Counted from the first letter of the stretch, positions 26,244-36,205 are shown. The stretch is DNA of 64,000 bases from Psychrobacter immobilis (GCF_904846175.1 NZ_CAJGZM010000002.1:62001-126000); one strand, 5' to 3'. The notes: generated by a model from the letters alone, not told the origin. Program-made: numbers and translations.

Positions 26244-27602
26244 ATGTCAGCACGACCAACCGACAGAGCACCCGCCTCAAAATTAGGAAGAATTAGCGCC
26301 CGTATGAGCCGAACGATTAATGAAAGCGCTATTTTACAACCTATCAATAGCAGCGTGAATTATGTGGCAAAACAAGCCATATTTCGTGCTCTCACTCATA
26401 TTCAATTTGGCAGTATTACTATTATTGAGGATTTTGTTGGACAAGATGCTAAGCCGCATCTTTTTGGCAAACCATCTTCTGACAACATGGGCAGCTCAGC
26501 TATCGGTCGTCATCCGTTAGACATCACACTTATGATTCATGATAGCAGCGTTTATCGTCAGTTGTTATTTGGCGGTTCTATTGCGCTAGCGGACAGCTAT
26601 ATAAATGGCGAATGGGATACGAATGATTTGACAGGTTTAATTCGACTGGCGGCACGTAATTTAGCGCTACTTAACCAGTTAGAAAGCCGCTTTGCAAGTA
26701 TTAGTAAAACCTTTGAGCGGGCAAATCACAAGCTGCGCAGCAATGATAAATCTGGCGCGAAATCTAATATCTTAGCGCATTATGATTTGGGCAATGAGAT
26801 GTACCAGCGTTTTTTAGACAATACGATGATGTATTCATCAGCAGTCTATAAAAATATAGATACAACATTAGAAGAGGCGCAGCAACATAAACTGGCCTTG
26901 ATTTGTCAGCGTCTACAACTCAGCGCTGACGACCATGTGCTCGAAATTGGGACGGGCTGGGGCGGTTTTGCGATTTATGCCGCCAAGCATTATGGCTGCC
27001 AAATCACCACCACTACTATTTCGGACGCCCAGTATGAAGAGGCGCAGCGCCGCGTCGAAGCGGCTGGTCTGTCGGATAAAATTACCCTACTCAAACAAGA
27101 CTATCGTGAGCTGACCGGACAGTATGATAAATTGGTCAGTATCGAGATGATTGAGGCAGTCGGACACGAATATCTACCAACGTTTTTTGCCAAATGTAAT
27201 AGCTTGCTTAAACCAACGGGCTTGATGGTATTGCAAGCCATTACCTTTAACGACCAAAATTATAATAGCTATATACAGTCAGTCGATTTTATTCAGACCC
27301 ACATTTTCCCCGGTGGTTGTCTATTATCCAATCAAGAATTGACTACGCAGTTTACCGAACAGACAGATATGGTCATTAAGCAGTTGCATGACTACGGCTT
27401 TGATTATGCTTACACACTGCGCGATTGGCGTACTGCGTTTATGGCACAGCGTGAAGAGATTAAAGCGCTCGGTTATGATGAAGCGTTTATTCGTCTATGG
27501 GAGTTTTACTTCTGCTACTGCGAAGGCGGATTTTTGGAGCGGACGATTGGAGTAGTACAAGTCACCGCGGTCAAGCCAAACAATATTGATGCATGGCATT
27601 AA
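26244..27602 (+). CDS. Cyclopropane-fatty-acid-synthase-like methyltransferase
   Basis: SAM-dependent enzyme that adds a methylene or methyl group to the double bond of phospholipid acyl chains. An N-terminal lipid-binding part (LTHIQFGSITI, FGGSIALADSYINGEWD) is followed by the methyltransferase core with NILAHYDLGNEMYQRFLD, SAM loop VLEIGTGWGGFAIYAAKHYG, and IEMIEAVGHEYLPTFF. Start chosen at 26244 (MSARPTD) behind AAGGA; ATGs at 26214/26217 lack a ribosome site. In this operon type the product may be a methylated or furan fatty acid rather than a plain cyclopropane ring. Confidence 0.9.
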   Translation: MSARPTDRAPASKLGRISARMSRTINESAILQPINSSVNYVAKQAIFRALTHIQFGSITIIEDFVGQDAKPHLFGKPSSDNMGSSAIGRHPLDITLMIHDSSVYRQLLFGGSIALADSYINGEWDTNDLTGLIRLAARNLALLNQLESRFASISKTFERANHKLRSNDKSGAKSNILAHYDLGNEMYQRFLDNTMMYSSAVYKNIDTTLEEAQQHKLALICQRLQLSADDHVLEIGTGWGGFAIYAAKHYGCQITTTTISDAQYEEAQRRVEAAGLSDKITLLKQDYRELTGQYDKLVSIEMIEAVGHEYLPTFFAKCNSLLKPTGLMVLQAITFNDQNYNSYIQSVDFIQTHIFPGGCLLSNQELTTQFTEQTDMVIKQLHDYGFDYAYTLRDWRTAFMAQREEIKALGYDEAFIRLWEFYFCYCEGGFLERTIGVVQVTAVKPNNIDAWH

Positions 27603-27642
27603 TAGGCTGCATTTTTAGTCCCTAGTATAAAAGGATATTATT

Positions 27643-28053
27643 ATGGGTTATGTATATATCTATCTTGCTGCCGTGGCTATATTTTTAGGCATCGATTCGG
27701 TCTGGCTAAAGACGATGACTGGTCTTTTTTATGAAAAGCGTATCGGACATCTGCTTGCCGATGAGCCCAATATGATTGCCGCGGGCGTGTTTTATCTATT
27801 TTATCTATTGGCGCTGTGCATCATTATCTTATACCCACAAATCAAAGCACAGGCTTCGCTGGGCCATATTTTTTTAATGGGTGCTTTGATAGGGTTGATG
27901 GCTTACGGTACTTATGACTTTACCAGCTTGGCACTTTATAAAGGCTATACCTTAGATACTGCATTGGTAGACTTTGTCTGGGGCGGACTGTTAACAGGCA
28001 CGGTTAGCGCGATTGTCGCTTGGCTTGCGTATCGTTTTCATTGGTTGAGCTAA
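27643..28053 (+). CDS. DUF2177 membrane protein
   Basis: A 136-residue inner-membrane protein with four predicted helices, fitting DUF2177 (start YIYLAAVAIFLGIDSVWLK, later GLMAYGTYDFTSLALYKGY and DFVWGGLLTGTVSA). Function is unknown; family members close operons with CFA-like enzymes, as here. AAGGA lies before the ATG and the gap to the CFA-like gene is 40 bases. Confidence 0.87.
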   Translation: MGYVYIYLAAVAIFLGIDSVWLKTMTGLFYEKRIGHLLADEPNMIAAGVFYLFYLLALCIIILYPQIKAQASLGHIFLMGALIGLMAYGTYDFTSLALYKGYTLDTALVDFVWGGLLTGTVSAIVAWLAYRFHWLS

Positions 28054-28248
28054 TGAGCCGATTCAGTGAGCGCATTTACGAGTTAATCAAAGATACTTTG
28101 GTTAATTGCTATTTATTATCATGACATAAAATTTGGCATTTATACCCGTAAGACTGTACTTTAGCGGGCATTTATTTGCGATTTATCAGATGCTACTGTA
28201 TAACGGACATTCAAAATAGATAGGCTTCTGATAACGGTAAGGAATATT

Positions 28249-28857
28249 ATGTCGCAATACAATACCAGCTCTACTGCCAAAAGTGCACCTTTAAACCATG
28301 AGTTATATATGTCGGTGTTAATGACGCCAGATATGGCAAACTTCATAGGCAATGTGCACGGCGGTGATTTGCTCAAGATGCTTGATCAAGTCGCTTATGC
28401 TTGCGCCAGTCGCTATAGTGGTAGTTACGTCGTGACGCTATCGGTCGATCAGGTAATGTTCCGTGAGCCTATCTATGTCGGCGAGTTGGTTACCTTTGCA
28501 GCCAGTATCAACTACGTCGGCAGAACGTCTATGGAAGTGGGAATTCGTGTGGAAGCCGAAGATGTTCGCGCCCGTACGATTCGCCACACCAATAGCTGCT
28601 ACTTTACCATGGTGGCAATTGATGACAATGGCAAGCCCACGCCTGTTCCTGAGCTTGAGATTAAAAATGAGATGCAACAATGCCGTTTTGATGCAGGCTT
28701 AGCGCGTAAAAACCTGCGTATGGAAGGCTCGCATCGTCCCAGTTGTGATATTAATCAAATGATTGGTGAAAGTTTAGGCGCTGCAAATATAGGCGCTGAA
28801 AACAAAGCGGATAAAGGCATGGTTGGCGAGCTTTCTCAGCGTAGCAATGCGAAGTAG
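28249..28857 (+). CDS. Acyl-CoA thioesterase (hotdog fold)
   Basis: A 202-residue acyl-CoA hydrolase of the YciA/ACOT hotdog group. Core motif IGNVHGGDLLKMLDQVAYACASRY carries the catalytic Asp on the hotdog helix, followed by TLSVDQVMFREPIYVGELV and the later TCYFTMVAID-like strand. A 60-residue tail after the fold is hydrophilic. It cleaves acyl-CoA to free acid and CoA; chain length is not evident. It lies 195 bases after the DUF2177 gene on the same strand, probably a separate unit. Confidence 0.88.
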   Translation: MSQYNTSSTAKSAPLNHELYMSVLMTPDMANFIGNVHGGDLLKMLDQVAYACASRYSGSYVVTLSVDQVMFREPIYVGELVTFAASINYVGRTSMEVGIRVEAEDVRARTIRHTNSCYFTMVAIDDNGKPTPVPELEIKNEMQQCRFDAGLARKNLRMEGSHRPSCDINQMIGESLGAANIGAENKADKGMVGELSQRSNAK

Positions 28858-29062
28858 GGCTAGGGCGCTCTCAAACTATCTCGTCTATTAAAGCTATCAA
28901 TACTTAAACAAAGTCTCACGAAAACCTTACTGACTAGCGCTCGGTTTTTGGTTAAATTTAATGGTAAATAAGGCAGATAACAAAACAGGTAAAACGGCTA
29001 ACATTGATAGCTCGACTGTTTTATTTGGCTGCCTTAACCCATTATATAAAACAGAGACTCAT

Positions 29063-30151
29063 ATGAGTTCAAAACCCTCAGGATTATCAGAATCCTACTC
29101 TACAGAGCAGTCAATACTGCAGGCCAGTCGCACTCGCGGTGGTAATAGTACGTGTCTTGATGTCACGAATACTTTCTCTCACCCTGCACCCAATAATAAT
29201 GACAAAAAAGATGATCATAAATCTTCATCATTGATCACTGTGCTGATTGCGGTTGGGGCAAATCTTATTATTGCGATTGCCAAAACAATTGCGGCCTTTA
29301 TGACCGGTTCTGCTTCTATGATAGCGGAATCTGCGCACTCTTGGGCAGATGCGGGCAATGGTACTTTATTAATCGTTGCAGAAAAAAAATCGATCAAACC
29401 TGCTGATAAAAGCCATCCATTAGGCTATGGTAAAGAATCATACGTGTGGTCGATGATTGCTGCCTTTGGCGTCTTTATGGCGGGCTCCATTGTTTCTATT
29501 TATACCGGTATTACCGAATGGAATGCGTCCGAAACTGACACCAACTATACCATCGGCTTTATTGTCTTAGCAGTGGCCTTTGTACTTGAAGGTTTTTCCC
29601 TGTTGCAAGCTTATTTGCAAAGTAAAAAACATGGCGAGGCTATCAACCTTAGCGCCCTTGGTTATGTTATTGATACCTCAAACCCAACCTTGCGCGGCGT
29701 CTTCTTTGAGGATTTAGCAGCAGTCATTGGCTTGGTCATTGCCGCAGCGGCGATGGGCATGCATGCTTATACCGGACAACCTTTTTGGGATGCGCTTGGG
29801 TCAATTGTTGTCGGTATACTGTTGGGTATGGTCGCTATCTTTTTAATCAGCCGCAATCGCGACTTTTTGGTTGGCTATAAAGTCTCAGAAAAAATGCATT
29901 GCTACATATTAACTGAGTTATTAAATCATCCGGATATCGATAGCGTCTCTTATTTACATTTGGAATGGGTCGGACCCAAAAAAGTATTTATGGTGGCCGC
30001 AGTAGACATCGCTGGTAACCAGAAAGAACAGCAAATCGCGCAAAAATTTGAAGATATTGAAAATCAGTTTCGTGCCAATCCGCTATTTCAAGAAGCCATC
30101 CTAACGTTGTCAGTCCCTAATGCTGAGATTTTACGCCTACCAGATAGCTGA
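29063..30151 (+). CDS. Cation diffusion facilitator, ZnT9-like type
   Basis: Inner-membrane divalent-cation transporter with six helices. Helix 2 has the usual HxxxD metal site in IAESAHSWADAGNG. In helix 5 the second HxxxD is replaced by FFEDLAAVIGL, as in ZnT9-like members, so the metal site is altered. The C-terminal cytosolic ferredoxin-like domain is present (YLHLEWVGPKKVFMVAAVDI). Start set at 29063 (MSSKPSG) as the frame to 28961 adds an odd leader without ribosome site; the choice is uncertain. An N-terminal hydrophilic extension of about 50 residues remains. Metal unknown. Confidence 0.8.
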   Translation: MSSKPSGLSESYSTEQSILQASRTRGGNSTCLDVTNTFSHPAPNNNDKKDDHKSSSLITVLIAVGANLIIAIAKTIAAFMTGSASMIAESAHSWADAGNGTLLIVAEKKSIKPADKSHPLGYGKESYVWSMIAAFGVFMAGSIVSIYTGITEWNASETDTNYTIGFIVLAVAFVLEGFSLLQAYLQSKKHGEAINLSALGYVIDTSNPTLRGVFFEDLAAVIGLVIAAAAMGMHAYTGQPFWDALGSIVVGILLGMVAIFLISRNRDFLVGYKVSEKMHCYILTELLNHPDIDSVSYLHLEWVGPKKVFMVAAVDIAGNQKEQQIAQKFEDIENQFRANPLFQEAILTLSVPNAEILRLPDS

Positions 30152-30227
30152 TACTTCTTAAGGACAGTGCTTAATCACTACCAACTGCTATCCATCATAC
30201 TAAAAACTATAATAATGAGAGCCTAAT

Positions 30228-30917
30228 ATGAAACGTTTTAATAAGCCCACTATAAAAAAGTCGCGAAAGCATACCAGTGCCATAAACCCATTGCTCACCT
30301 TAGTAGTAACGACGCTTTTATCAGCGCCTATCGTCAATGCTAACGCAGAATTAATTGTCCATAGTGAGCCCAATACGGTTAATAACAACGCCAATAATAT
30401 TGCCAATCAGAAAAATAATAAACAAGCACTGACTGATGTTTCTATTATCAAGCTTATGCAAGTGATGCATATTGACGAGCAAATCCAATCTATCGTCAAT
30501 GGTCAACAGGCAGCTATCGATGCCATCAATATGCAAACGCAAAATCAGGCTCAAAACGCCAGTCAGCAAGTAAATGATAAGCCACTAAATAAGCGTCAAC
30601 GTCAGCTGCAGGAGCAAATTCAAAGTGTCTTAGGCGAGTATGCTAAGATTATGAGCAATGGGATAGGCAATGCAACAGACGCGCAAACTTTGACGCAAGC
30701 TTATATCAGTGCGGCTAATACTTACTATACGCAATCGGAAGTTGATGCCCAAATCAAATTTTATGATACGGAAACGGGTCAAAGTATTCTCGCAAAACAG
30801 CCGCAAATTACGGCTGCTTTTTTACAGCAATCCCTACCTGAAGATACCAGTGAAACCGAAGCGCAACTAGGCGAACTGCTACCGCAGATGAAGCAAATCG
30901 TGAAAGGTATTTTTTAA
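30228..30917 (+). CDS. Exported DUF2059 protein
   Basis: A 229-residue protein with a long basic N-region and hydrophobic core ending in a likely signal-peptidase site near NANAEL. The C-terminal DUF2059 domain is shown by AYISAANTYYTQSEVDAQIKFYDTETGQSILAKQP. A linker rich in Asn and Gln lies in between. The family is periplasmic and of unknown function. A two-way terminator follows. Confidence 0.82.
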   Translation: MKRFNKPTIKKSRKHTSAINPLLTLVVTTLLSAPIVNANAELIVHSEPNTVNNNANNIANQKNNKQALTDVSIIKLMQVMHIDEQIQSIVNGQQAAIDAINMQTQNQAQNASQQVNDKPLNKRQRQLQEQIQSVLGEYAKIMSNGIGNATDAQTLTQAYISAANTYYTQSEVDAQIKFYDTETGQSILAKQPQITAAFLQQSLPEDTSETEAQLGELLPQMKQIVKGIF

Positions 30918-30983
30918 GTTAGCTATTCTACCCTAGATTTTAACTGAGATATTTTTAAAGTCAGTCTAGAAAATAGAACGCAT

Positions 30984-31013
30984 AAAAAAGGTCACCATCT
31001 AGGTGACCTTTTT
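30984..31013. terminator. Bidirectional intrinsic terminator
   Basis: Perfect stem AAAAAGGTCACC with complement, five-base loop ATCTA, T-run both ways; between the convergent DUF2059 and dps genes. Confidence 0.88.
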
Positions 31014-31050
31014 CTATTTAGCAAATAAGTTAAGATTTTCTAATATAGAC

Positions 31051-31548
31051 TTATTTTTTAGACGTATCTTTTTTAGGCGCATTGGCACCGATAAACCAAG
31101 CATCTTTATCGATGGTGCGGCTGACTTCCGTTAACAGGTCAGCGGTATCTTCATCGCCGGCATCACCAGCAGCATCAATCCCTTCACGCAAAGACGCAGC
31201 AATGGTTTTATAACGATTGGTCAGCTCACGAACATGCTGGTCAACATCAGTGATATCAGTCGGGTAAGTCTCTAAGATAGAGTCCTCAACGACACGCTTA
31301 GAGATACCATTGGCCTTACCACCAAGGATAACGATACGTTCAGCAACCGTATCATAAGCCTCCGTTAAACGCCCATAAGTGTCATCTAATAGCTGATGCA
31401 CCCCAATAAAGCCAGTACCTTGCAAGTTCCAATGGCACTGCTTGCTGTCCATACTTAAATCAATCAGATTCGCTAAGTTAGCATTCAATAAGTCGATCAT
31501 TTTCTTCGCAGTTGCGTCATCTATTCCACTTGCGTAACGTTCTCTCAT
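31051..31548 (-). CDS. dps: Dps ferritin-like DNA-protection protein
   Basis: A 165-residue Dps that stores iron as ferric oxide using H2O2 and binds DNA in starvation or oxidative stress; 12 subunits form a shell. The ferroxidase residues at the dimer interface are visible in KQCHWNLQG (His) and VHQLLDDTYGRL (His, Asp, then Glu in LTEAYDTVAERI). The Lys-rich C-terminal tail PKKDTSKK could help DNA binding. GGAG lies 8 bases before the ATG. Confidence 0.93.
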   Translation of the reverse strand: MRERYASGIDDATAKKMIDLLNANLANLIDLSMDSKQCHWNLQGTGFIGVHQLLDDTYGRLTEAYDTVAERIVILGGKANGISKRVVEDSILETYPTDITDVDQHVRELTNRYKTIAASLREGIDAAGDAGDEDTADLLTEVSRTIDKDAWFIGANAPKKDTSKK

Positions 31549-31919
31549 GTTCTACTCCGTTATGTGTATTATTTTAATGAAAATTTCATTTGTTGTTATT
31601 GGTATTTTGCTGATGAGCTACTTGTTGATTCGTTATGAATAATAGCAGCTTAAATGAAGGTTGGAACCCTCAAGCGTTAGGCTTTATTAGGTGGTCGTGT
31701 AATAAGTTTGTTAATCATGAAAAGCTTTGTAAATTTAGCGGATGCTGTGTGCGTTTTTTATAACGAAGGTACTATTTATTCGTTAGAAATAGGGCCTGTG
31801 ACCTCATGTCTAGGCGCTCGTATTGCAAGAGAAGATGGTAAGATAAAACCCTTAATTACCTTTAAAAACCCTAGCTTAGCCCCCACATTGTTATAAACCT
31901 TCAAAAGAAGAAAGCCATT
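31549..31919. other. Divergent promoter region of dps and uvrB
   Basis: 371 bases. A 62-codon frame at 31708-31896 has no recognisable product and I do not call it. No clear LexA or OxyR site was recognised. Confidence 0.5.
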
Positions 31920-34031
31920 ATGCGAATGCCTGAACCGCGCTCGTCGCGTCAGTTAAACCAATTGGCCACTCAGCTACAAGGTGAAGCTGAAATTAGTGGT
32001 GTCAATGCGTCTGGTACGCAAATATCAAGTCGCGCCTTTGAAATGGTCACCGAATTTGAGCCCGCAGGCGATCAGCCGCAAGCCATTAAAAAACTGGTTA
32101 ACGGTATTAATTCTGGCATGGATGAGCAGCTACTACTGGGTGTGACGGGCTCTGGTAAGACCTATACCATGGCAAAGGTTATCTCTGAGACTCAACGTCC
32201 TACCATTATCATGGCGCATAATAAGACGCTTGCCGCGCAGTTATATGGGGAGTTTAAATCGTTTTTTCCCAATAACGCGGTTGAGTATTTCGTCAGTTAT
32301 TACGACTATTATCAGCCGGAAGCATATGTCGCAGCGAGCGATACCTTTATCGAAAAAGACAGTGCCATTAATGATCATATTGACCAAATGCGTCTTTCAG
32401 CCACGCGTGCTTTATTAGAGCGTCGAGATGCGATCATCGTCGCGTCGGTATCGTGCATCTATGGCTTGGGTGATCCAGAAAGTTATCTCAAAATGCTGCT
32501 GCATGTCGTCGTTGGTGACAAAATAGACCGCACTGCGACGATTAAGCGCTTGGTTGAAATGCAATATATGCGTAACGAGCTCGACTTTGGGCGTGGTACG
32601 TATCGTCTGCGCGGTGAGCTGTTGGATATTTATCCTGCTGAGTCTGAGCAGCTGGCGGTACGTGTGCATTTGTTTGATGATGAAGTCGAAAAAATTACAT
32701 GGTTTGACCCTTTAACGGGCAAAACGGTGCGTACGGTGCCGCGTATTACTATTTATCCAAAATCACATTATGTGACGCCGCGTAATAAGTTAGAGGCGGC
32801 CAGTCATACGATTCGTGCGGAGCTTGAGCCACGTCTTGAGTATTTCCGCGACAATAATAAGTTGGTTGAAGCTCAGCGTCTTAAAGAGCGTACCCAGTAT
32901 GATCTAGAGATGATTCAACAGCTAGGTTACTGTAACGGTATCGAAAACTACTCGCAGCATCTGTCTGGTCGTCCGTCAGGCGAGGCGCCTCCGACGCTGT
33001 TTGATTATATTCCAGAAGATGCGCTGCTATTCATTGATGAATCACACGTGACGGTATCGCAGATTGGCGCGATGTATAAAGGTGATAGATCGCGTAAAGA
33101 AAATTTGGTTAATTATGGTTTTCGTTTACCAAGTGCGATGAATAACCGCCCAATGAAGTTTGAAGAGTGGGAGCGTATCAAGCCTAAGACCATTTATGTG
33201 AGCGCAACGCCAGCGTTGTATGAACTTGAGCATAGCGAGCAAGTGGTCGAGCAAGTCGTGCGTCCAACGGGTCTGATTGATCCTGAGATTGAGATTCGTC
33301 CAGTATTAACGCAAGTCGATGATGTGCTGTCTGAGATTACTAAACGCCGTGAAAAAGATGAGCGGGTGCTAATCACTACCTTGACCAAGCGGATGTCAGA
33401 GGATTTAACCAGTTATCTCAAAGAATACGATGTCAAAGTCGCTTACCTACACTCGGATATTGATACCCTTGAGCGTATGCAGATTATCCATGAGCTACGT
33501 ACGGGCGTACATGATGTGCTGGTTGGTATTAACTTGCTACGTGAAGGTCTTGATATGCCCGAAGTATCATTGGTCGCGATATTTGATGCCGATAAAGAGG
33601 GCTTTTTGCGTTCGGAACGTGCCTTGATTCAGACTATTGGTCGTGCTGCGCGTCATATTAATGGTAAAGCGATCCTTTATGCCGACCGTATTACCAACAG
33701 TATGCAAAAAGCGATTGATGAGACCGATCGTCGCCGTGAAAAGCAAGTGGCCTTTAACCTTGAGCATAACATCACGCCAACAGGCGCGCGCCGTAGTATC
33801 ACCGATAAAATCGATACGGGCGATGACCATAATGCCAATGACAATCAAGTGATTCCTATCAAGAGTAATCTACCTGATGTCGATATTAGTATCTTACGCA
33901 GTCCTGATTTGCTCGCTAAAGAAATCAATCGTCTTGAGAAACTTATGAAGCAGATGTCGCGCGACTTAAAGTTTGAAGATGCAGCGAAAACGCGTGATAA
34001 AGTGTTGGAGTTAAAAGCGCATTTGATTTAG
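31920..34031 (+). CDS. uvrB: Excinuclease ABC subunit B
   Basis: DNA damage-verifying helicase-like subunit of UvrABC nucleotide-excision repair. Walker A GVTGSGKT, the beta-hairpin [15 protein letters not shown] that probes the strand, motif II DESHVT, motif [11 protein letters not shown], and a C-terminal UVR domain ([28 protein letters not shown]) that binds UvrC. At 703 residues it is about 30 longer than E. coli UvrB through an N-terminal extension; the conserved part begins at [14 protein letters not shown] near residue 42. Start at 31920 has a purine-rich ribosome site. Confidence 0.97.
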   Translation: MRMPEPRSSRQLNQLATQLQGEAEISGVNASGTQISSRAFEMVTEFEPAGDQPQAIKKLVNGINSGMDEQLLLGVTGSGKTYTMAKVISETQRPTIIMAHNKTLAAQLYGEFKSFFPNNAVEYFVSYYDYYQPEAYVAASDTFIEKDSAINDHIDQMRLSATRALLERRDAIIVASVSCIYGLGDPESYLKMLLHVVVGDKIDRTATIKRLVEMQYMRNELDFGRGTYRLRGELLDIYPAESEQLAVRVHLFDDEVEKITWFDPLTGKTVRTVPRITIYPKSHYVTPRNKLEAASHTIRAELEPRLEYFRDNNKLVEAQRLKERTQYDLEMIQQLGYCNGIENYSQHLSGRPSGEAPPTLFDYIPEDALLFIDESHVTVSQIGAMYKGDRSRKENLVNYGFRLPSAMNNRPMKFEEWERIKPKTIYVSATPALYELEHSEQVVEQVVRPTGLIDPEIEIRPVLTQVDDVLSEITKRREKDERVLITTLTKRMSEDLTSYLKEYDVKVAYLHSDIDTLERMQIIHELRTGVHDVLVGINLLREGLDMPEVSLVAIFDADKEGFLRSERALIQTIGRAARHINGKAILYADRITNSMQKAIDETDRRREKQVAFNLEHNITPTGARRSITDKIDTGDDHNANDNQVIPIKSNLPDVDISILRSPDLLAKEINRLEKLMKQMSRDLKFEDAAKTRDKVLELKAHLI

Positions 34032-34059
34032 AAATTAAGATGTAGAATGTAAAAACAGT

Positions 34060-34094
34060 AAGGCGGGTTAACGATTAGTTAGCTCGCCTTTTTT
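34060..34094. terminator. Intrinsic terminator after uvrB
   Basis: AAGGCG with CGCCTT, inner GTTAAC with GTTAGC, ending in six T; between uvrB and the convergent orphan gene. Confidence 0.75.
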
Positions 34095-34108
34095 ACTTAA
34101 TAATTATA

Positions 34109-34663
34109 TTAAATCTGAGTAGAGTTTTTAATTAGTTCTTCTCTGAACTTACCTAGCTGTATTGTCCATTCACAGCACAAGTTATGAAGTTGGTGCGCTA
34201 ATGGACGACAACATTCAGGAGTAAAGAATTCAGGATTTGTATATTCCAAAAAATTACCATGACAAAGATTGTGTCTTATCCGCACTATTTCCACATCGGT
34301 TTTATTTGGTTTTTTAGAGTTTAAATTGTCCAAAAATAGACTTTCTTCTGGGAAGGCTAGTGCTTCTATAGGCAGCCCATTATTTTGAGCTGCTAGTAAC
34401 AAATTATTGCTTAAAGTAGGTATGTTATCAAGATTAGTCACTGTACAGGGTTTTTCAATTTGGGCCATAGTAATTCTGAGGGAAGCTTCAATGCCATTTA
34501 TAAAGCTTGTGCAAGCTGGTAAATAAAGCTCAGCATCCAATGCTGAAAGTGCTTGGGTAAATAACCAGTGTACTTCAACGCCTAAATTATGGTGCAAGAA
34601 AAAAGACTTTCGTTCTTGTGCAATGCGTATTTCTTGCAAGTAAGACGCTTCTTCACTCATCAT
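34109..34663 (-). CDS. Orphan protein with a HEPN-like RX4H motif
   Basis: An unrecognised 184-residue, mostly helical protein. At 128-137 it reads RIRHNLCHGN, giving R130-x4-H135, the pattern of HEPN ribonuclease domains. This is a motif match only. The first part (SYLQEIRIAQERKSFFLHHN...LPACTSFINGIEASLRI) also resembles HEPN-like helical proteins. A strong AAAGGAG sits before the first ATG, so it is really translated. The gene is AT-rich, alone and flanked by a 435-base gap, which fits recent gain. No antitoxin-like neighbour is seen. Confidence 0.6.
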   Translation of the reverse strand: MMSEEASYLQEIRIAQERKSFFLHHNLGVEVHWLFTQALSALDAELYLPACTSFINGIEASLRITMAQIEKPCTVTNLDNIPTLSNNLLLAAQNNGLPIEALAFPEESLFLDNLNSKKPNKTDVEIVRIRHNLCHGNFLEYTNPEFFTPECCRPLAHQLHNLCCEWTIQLGKFREELIKNSTQI

Positions 34664-35098
34664 TTCATATGCTCCTTTAAGTACTCATATATTTCAGAGA
34701 ATTCGTGTATGTATAATAAGTTATAGATAACATATGATGATCGTTATTGATTTGAGTTGATTATGCTATTGCTAACCTTTACTTCGACTCATAATCAAAA
34801 AAAGCTCTTTTATATAGCATAGATTAATAAAGGCTGTCTAGTATTTGAAGCCGCACCCGATATTTATGCAGAGAATAAAAAAGCTGAATGATCATAGATT
34901 GAGAGCATTGTCTTGTAACTTAAGTCTTATATTTTAGAGGTATATGTTAGGAGTAAAAGGTAGAGCTTTACCCATTAGAATTGATAACTAATAATTTGCC
35001 GTTAGATAACTTGTAATTATACCAAATGCCACTTAAGATAATATCAAGCAGCTGCATACGCTTTATTACTCACGGACGACTTAGGCGGATTATCTATC
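34664..35098. other. Gene-free AT-rich stretch
   Basis: 435 bases between the divergent orphan gene and the aminotransferase gene. No open frame, tRNA, clear repeat or terminator found; AAAGGAG for the orphan gene is at its left end. Confidence 0.5.
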
Positions 35099-36175
35099 AT
35101 GCATATAAATACCATTACCCATAATAAAACCAATGAATTACTAAGATTAGACTTCAATGAAAACTCCTTAGGCATGTCAGCTTCTGCCAAAGAAGCTATC
35201 CTTACTGCTTTAGATGGCGCTTCTCGTTATCCAGATAAGCAGCGCGCTAAATTAATGACCAAAGTAGCAGCTCTTAATGGTGTACCTGAAAAACAGGTCT
35301 TGTTGGGTAATGGCTCAATTGAGAGTATCAGAGCTGTCGTACAAATGCTGCATGATAAAGCCTTGAAGACAGACGTAGGGTTTCAGTTAGTCATTCCAGA
35401 CCCAACCTTTGGCTGTGCAGAGCTGTATGCAATCTCTCTTGGCGTACCAGTGGTCAAAGTACCATTAACTCTCGATGACTATGATTTAGACTTTGACAAT
35501 CTACAAAAAGCTGCCGCTGCGTTTGACGGTATTAGCTTATTTTATCTGTGCAACCCTAACAATCCCACGGCAATTATTACTGCGACGGATACGCTCAAAG
35601 CTTGGATAAAAAATGCCCCAAAGAACCATTATTTCTTATTGGATGAAGCCTACTTTGGGTATGTCATAGACCCAAGTTTTGAGAGTGGCGTTGATTGGGT
35701 AAAGCAGGGGCTATCTGATAACCTGATTGTCGTTCGTACTTTCTCAAAACTATTTGGACTTGCAGGTCTACGCGTTGGCTATGCGATTGCAAGTCCGCAG
35801 CTTATTGCAGAAATTGGGCATTTAATGTCTACGGATAATATCAACATCTCAGGTGCCGTCGCTGCAATCGCAACGCTCGAAGATGAAACTTTTTTAGCGC
35901 ACAGTTTACAAACCACCAATCAAGCAAGGCACATGATGGAGACGGCGCTCGATAAGCTAGGACTGCGTTATTTGCCCTCGCAGACCAATTTTATTTTTTA
36001 TGAAGTAAATGGCGATGTGCAAATATACATAGATAGAATGAAGGAGCATGGCATCGCGGTCGGTCGTGAGTTTCCTTCTATCCCAGGTTTCAATCGTATT
36101 ACCCTCGGTACACCCGAAGAGATGATGGTGGTTATCGATACGTTGCAGTTATTTCGTGAGAAAGGCTGGGTGTGA
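35099..36175 (+). CDS. HisC-like PLP aminotransferase
   Basis: A 358-residue fold-type I aminotransferase of the histidinol-phosphate type. PLP-site features: NGSIESI (phosphate), N155 in CNPNNPT, D182 with Y185 in LLDEAYFGYV, Schiff-base K217 in RTFSKLFGLAGLRVGY, and a late R in FNRITLGTPEE. It stands apart from any his gene, so although HisC is the closest family, the substrate may be another amino acid. Ribosome site before 35099 is weak. Ends in a likely terminator. Confidence 0.78.
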   Translation: MHINTITHNKTNELLRLDFNENSLGMSASAKEAILTALDGASRYPDKQRAKLMTKVAALNGVPEKQVLLGNGSIESIRAVVQMLHDKALKTDVGFQLVIPDPTFGCAELYAISLGVPVVKVPLTLDDYDLDFDNLQKAAAAFDGISLFYLCNPNNPTAIITATDTLKAWIKNAPKNHYFLLDEAYFGYVIDPSFESGVDWVKQGLSDNLIVVRTFSKLFGLAGLRVGYAIASPQLIAEIGHLMSTDNINISGAVAAIATLEDETFLAHSLQTTNQARHMMETALDKLGLRYLPSQTNFIFYEVNGDVQIYIDRMKEHGIAVGREFPSIPGFNRITLGTPEEMMVVIDTLQLFREKGWV

Positions 36176-36205
36176 ATAAGCTTAATCGTATGGTTTAATT
36201 AATTC

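Noticed and set aside
28082-28110. Hairpin TTAATCAAAG / CTTTGGTTAA after the DUF2177 gene
   Set aside because: Has a G-T pair and no T-run; not good enough to call a terminator.
31708-31896. 62-codon open frame before uvrB
   Set aside because: No recognisable product, no good ribosome site, composition not like the neighbours; it lies in the dps-uvrB promoter region.
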